This document shows positions 3,983 to 5,620 of a stretch of DNA of 5,620 nt, piece after piece. Every line of letters begins with the position of its first letter. Within the stretch, counting starts at the first letter, position 1. The position numbers and the translations under genes were made by a program. Under the pieces are notes generated by a model, which was not told where the DNA came from, did not search any database, and saw only the letters and a list, made by a program, of their open reading frames with translations. Origin of the DNA: an uncultured Myxococcales bacterium (GTDB lineage: Bacteria > Myxococcota_A > Bradymonadia > Bradymonadales > Bradymonadaceae); assembly GCA_913058025.1 (NCBI GenBank), contig CAJXPN010000350.1:1-5620 (forward strand). Direction: 5' to 3'.

Positions 3983-5571
3983 CGGCCGACCCCGTGGAGC
4001 CCGGCCACGTCTTCATCGTCCACGCCGACCTGACCTGCGTCGCCTGCGACGCCTGGCTCATGCCCTGCGGCTACGACGCGCGCCCCAACCCCTTCTGGTG
4101 GACCGACGTCGAGCGCGACCCCGACTTCGTCTGGCGCCGGCCGCCCGTCGACTGGGACTACCGCGCTCGCCGCTGCTACAAGCTCTACGAGCGCCGCCAC
4201 CTGGACTCCGCCGGCGTCTGGCGCCCGACCCCGTGGCTCGTCAACGTCGGCGGCGGCTCCTCGCTCGGCGTCGAGTGGTTCGTCGACGGCGTCCGCGAGT
4301 TCTTCGCCCGCGTGGCCGCCGACCCCGACCTGAAGGAGCCGATGAACCGCCGCGCGCGGCCGCTCGTCGCGCTCCCGATCGTGGGCACCGGCTACGGCGG
4401 CATGCGCCACCGCGCCGGTGAGGTCGTCCGCGCGCTGCTCCCGTGCCTCTACGAGGCCGTCTCCGAGCACGGCTTCGACGTCGCGCTCGTCATCAAGGAC
4501 GGCGCCGACTACGCCGCCGCCCAGCGCGAGCGCCTGAGCTACCACCAGGACGGCGTGCACCGCTGGCCCGCGCTCGGCGCGCCCCTGCGCGAGCGCGCCG
4601 ACGAGCTCGCCCGCCGCGCCTCCCAGGGCGAGCTCGTGGTGTTCCTGGGCTCGGGCGTCTCCGTCGGCGCCGGGTTGCCGACCTGGGGCGCGTTCCTTCG
4701 CGAGCTCTCCGCGCTCCCCGAGCAGACCGTGCGCATCGACTGGGAGCAGCTCGAGCGCTGGTCCTACGCCGACCAGGCCCGCATCATCGAGCGCGGCTTC
4801 GGCGACAAGGCCGTCATGGCGCACGCGATCTCGCGCATGCTCCGCCGACGCCACTACTCGCTCACCCACGCCTTCGCCGCCGCGCTCCCCACCCGGCAGG
4901 TCGTCACCACCAACTACGACACCCTCTTCGAGCAGGCCTCCGTGGCCATCGGCGAGCCCGTCTGCGCGCTCCCCTACGACAAGGTCTCCGCGCGCGCCCG
5001 CTGGATCCTCAAGCTCCACGGCTGCGTCGACCACCCCGACGACATCGTCGTCACCCGCGAAGACTACATGCGCTACTCCGAGCAGCGCCGCGCCCTGGCC
5101 GGCATCGTCCAGTCGCTCCTGCTCACCCGGCACATGCTCTTCATCGGCTTCTCCCTCGACGACGACAACTTCCACCGCATCGCCGACGACGTCCGCAAGG
5201 TCGTCGTCGAGTCCGTGGGCAACCCCGGTGAGCCCTTCGGCTCCTCGATCGTCCTCCACGACCGCCCCTTCCTCAAGGACCTGTGGCGAGACGAGGTTGA
5301 CATGGTCGCCGTGGGCGAGGACTCCCACTCCATCGCCGAGGCCGCGCGCCGGCTCGAGATCTTCCTCGACTACCTGCTCGCCCACACCGTCGACCCCCGC
5401 TACCTGCTCAACGAGCGGTTCTCACACATCCTCACCGAGCCCGAGCGCCAGCTCCGCGACGAACTCCTCGCCATGCTCCGCCGCGTCGACGGCTCCGTCT
5501 GGCGTACCCCCGCCTGGTCCAAGATCGCCCACGCCCTCGTCGAGCTCGGCTGGGACGGCAAGCTCTCCTGA
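3979..5571 (+). CDS. Macro-like plus SIR2-like NAD-binding protein
   Basis: The 530-residue protein has two recognisable parts. Residues 10-185 look like a macro (ADP-ribose-binding) domain: the opening VFIVHADLTCVACDAWLMPC (11-30) fits the family's 'gDIT...DAiVN' strands, and ALPIVGTGYGGMRHRAGEVV (131-150) fits its late glycine-rich loop. The usual 'AAN' after DA is absent, so hydrolase activity is doubtful. Residues 215-470 are a SIR2-like domain: FLGSGVSVGAGLPTW (222-236), TTNYDTLFE (310-318), LKLHGC (344-349) and FIGFSLDDDNF (388-398). Asn312, Asp314 and His347 occupy the expected NAD+-binding and catalytic places. This type of SIR2 domain degrades NAD+ in Thoeris ThsA, DSR and other anti-phage proteins rather than deacetylating proteins. 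The zinc-finger cysteines of sirtuin deacetylases are not seen. A helical tail (471-530) ends the protein; no membrane segment is seen. Translation starts within the stop of the upstream gene (ATGA), with no Shine-Dalgarno of its own. NAD+ cleavage is inferred, and the macro call is weaker than the SIR2 call. Confidence 0.88.
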   Translation: MTADPVEPGHVFIVHADLTCVACDAWLMPCGYDARPNPFWWTDVERDPDFVWRRPPVDWDYRARRCYKLYERRHLDSAGVWRPTPWLVNVGGGSSLGVEWFVDGVREFFARVAADPDLKEPMNRRARPLVALPIVGTGYGGMRHRAGEVVRALLPCLYEAVSEHGFDVALVIKDGADYAAAQRERLSYHQDGVHRWPALGAPLRERADELARRASQGELVVFLGSGVSVGAGLPTWGAFLRELSALPEQTVRIDWEQLERWSYADQARIIERGFGDKAVMAHAISRMLRRRHYSLTHAFAAALPTRQVVTTNYDTLFEQASVAIGEPVCALPYDKVSARARWILKLHGCVDHPDDIVVTREDYMRYSEQRRALAGIVQSLLLTRHMLFIGFSLDDDNFHRIADDVRKVVVESVGNPGEPFGSSIVLHDRPFLKDLWRDEVDMVAVGEDSHSIAEAARRLEIFLDYLLAHTVDPRYLLNERFSHILTEPERQLRDELLAMLRRVDGSVWRTPAWSKIAHALVELGWDGKLS

Positions 5572-5573
5572 CG

Positions 5574-5620
5574 CTGTCTCTTATACACATCTCCGAGCCC
5601 ACGAGACAGGCAGAAATCTC
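5574..5620 (+). other. Illumina Nextera adapter and i7 index (sequencing artefact)
   Basis: CTGTCTCTTATACACATCT (5574-5592) is the Tn5 mosaic end used in Nextera kits. It is followed by the read-2 adapter part CCGAGCCCACGAGAC (5593-5607), the 8-base index AGGCAGAA (5608-5615, matching Nextera N703) and ATCTC (5616-5620), the first bases of the P7 sequence. This is not genomic; the insert ends at about 5573, two bases after the SIR2 stop. Anything called in this stretch, including the minus-strand frame whose translation begins MYKRQ, is an artefact. Confidence 0.97.

Noticed and set aside
3754..5385. Minus-strand open frame of 543 codons opposite the SIR2 gene
   Set aside because: This is the same antisense artefact. 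The plus strand holds a complete SIR2 domain with all motifs in order.
3979..5571. Classical sirtuin protein deacetylase (CobB-like)
   Set aside because: The motifs are of the SIR2-like NADase type (TTNYD, FIGFSLDDDNF) and the four zinc-binding cysteines of CobB-like enzymes are not seen.
5400..5588. Minus-strand frame of 62 codons starting inside the right end
   Set aside because: Its start codon and first residues (MYKRQ) are encoded by the Nextera adapter; the rest is antisense to the SIR2 gene.
5574..5592. Tn5 transposon end as evidence of a natural mobile element
   Set aside because: The mosaic end is followed by the synthetic adapter, an index and the P7 start, so it comes from library preparation.
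1..5620. CRISPR array, tRNA or rRNA genes
   Set aside because: No regularly spaced repeats and no tRNA- or rRNA-like segments were seen on reading either strand.

Overview
The window is GC-rich bacterial DNA in which most codons end in G or C. An AgmX/PglI-type C-terminal domain protein, a family frequent in Myxococcota and relatives, points to a myxobacterium-like ('deltaproteobacterial') genome. This placement is an inference from one gene family and base composition. The right end (5574-5620) is Illumina Nextera adapter read-through including an i7 index, so genomic sequence stops at about 5573 and the window is probably the end of a (meta)genomic contig.

Layout. (1) 2-439 (+) is the C-terminal part of a multi-pass membrane protein. 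It overlaps by four bases (ATGA) or directly precedes a LicC-like cytidylyltransferase at 442-1194 (+). The two look like an operon making a CDP-activated small alcohol or head group and transferring it, though the first gene's identity is inferred mainly from context. (2) 1259-1651 (-) is a monohaem cytochrome c lipoprotein, convergent with the cytidylyltransferase and separated from it by a hairpin. (3) 1652-1978 is a divergent intergenic region with a plausible sigma70-type promoter for the rightward gene and several dyad symmetries. (4) 1979-3211 (+) is an M42-type metallopeptidase with all expected metal ligands visible, ended by a perfect 14-bp hairpin at 3238-3269. (5) 3361-3381 holds a consensus TATAAT box followed by a 12-bp perfect palindrome. 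It drives a two-gene operon: 3398-3982 (+), a single-pass membrane protein with an AgmX/PglI C-terminal (TonB-like) domain, and 3979-5571 (+), a 530-residue protein with an N-terminal macro-domain-like region and a SIR2-like NAD-binding domain.

The most interesting unit is the last operon. SIR2-like domains of this type are NAD+-consuming effectors in several anti-phage systems, and macro domains bind or process ADP-ribose. One chain therefore may combine an ADP-ribose-generating and an ADP-ribose-binding activity, and it is translationally coupled (4-base overlap) to an envelope-anchored protein. A defence or stress role is a hypothesis; no known system with this exact composition is recognised here.
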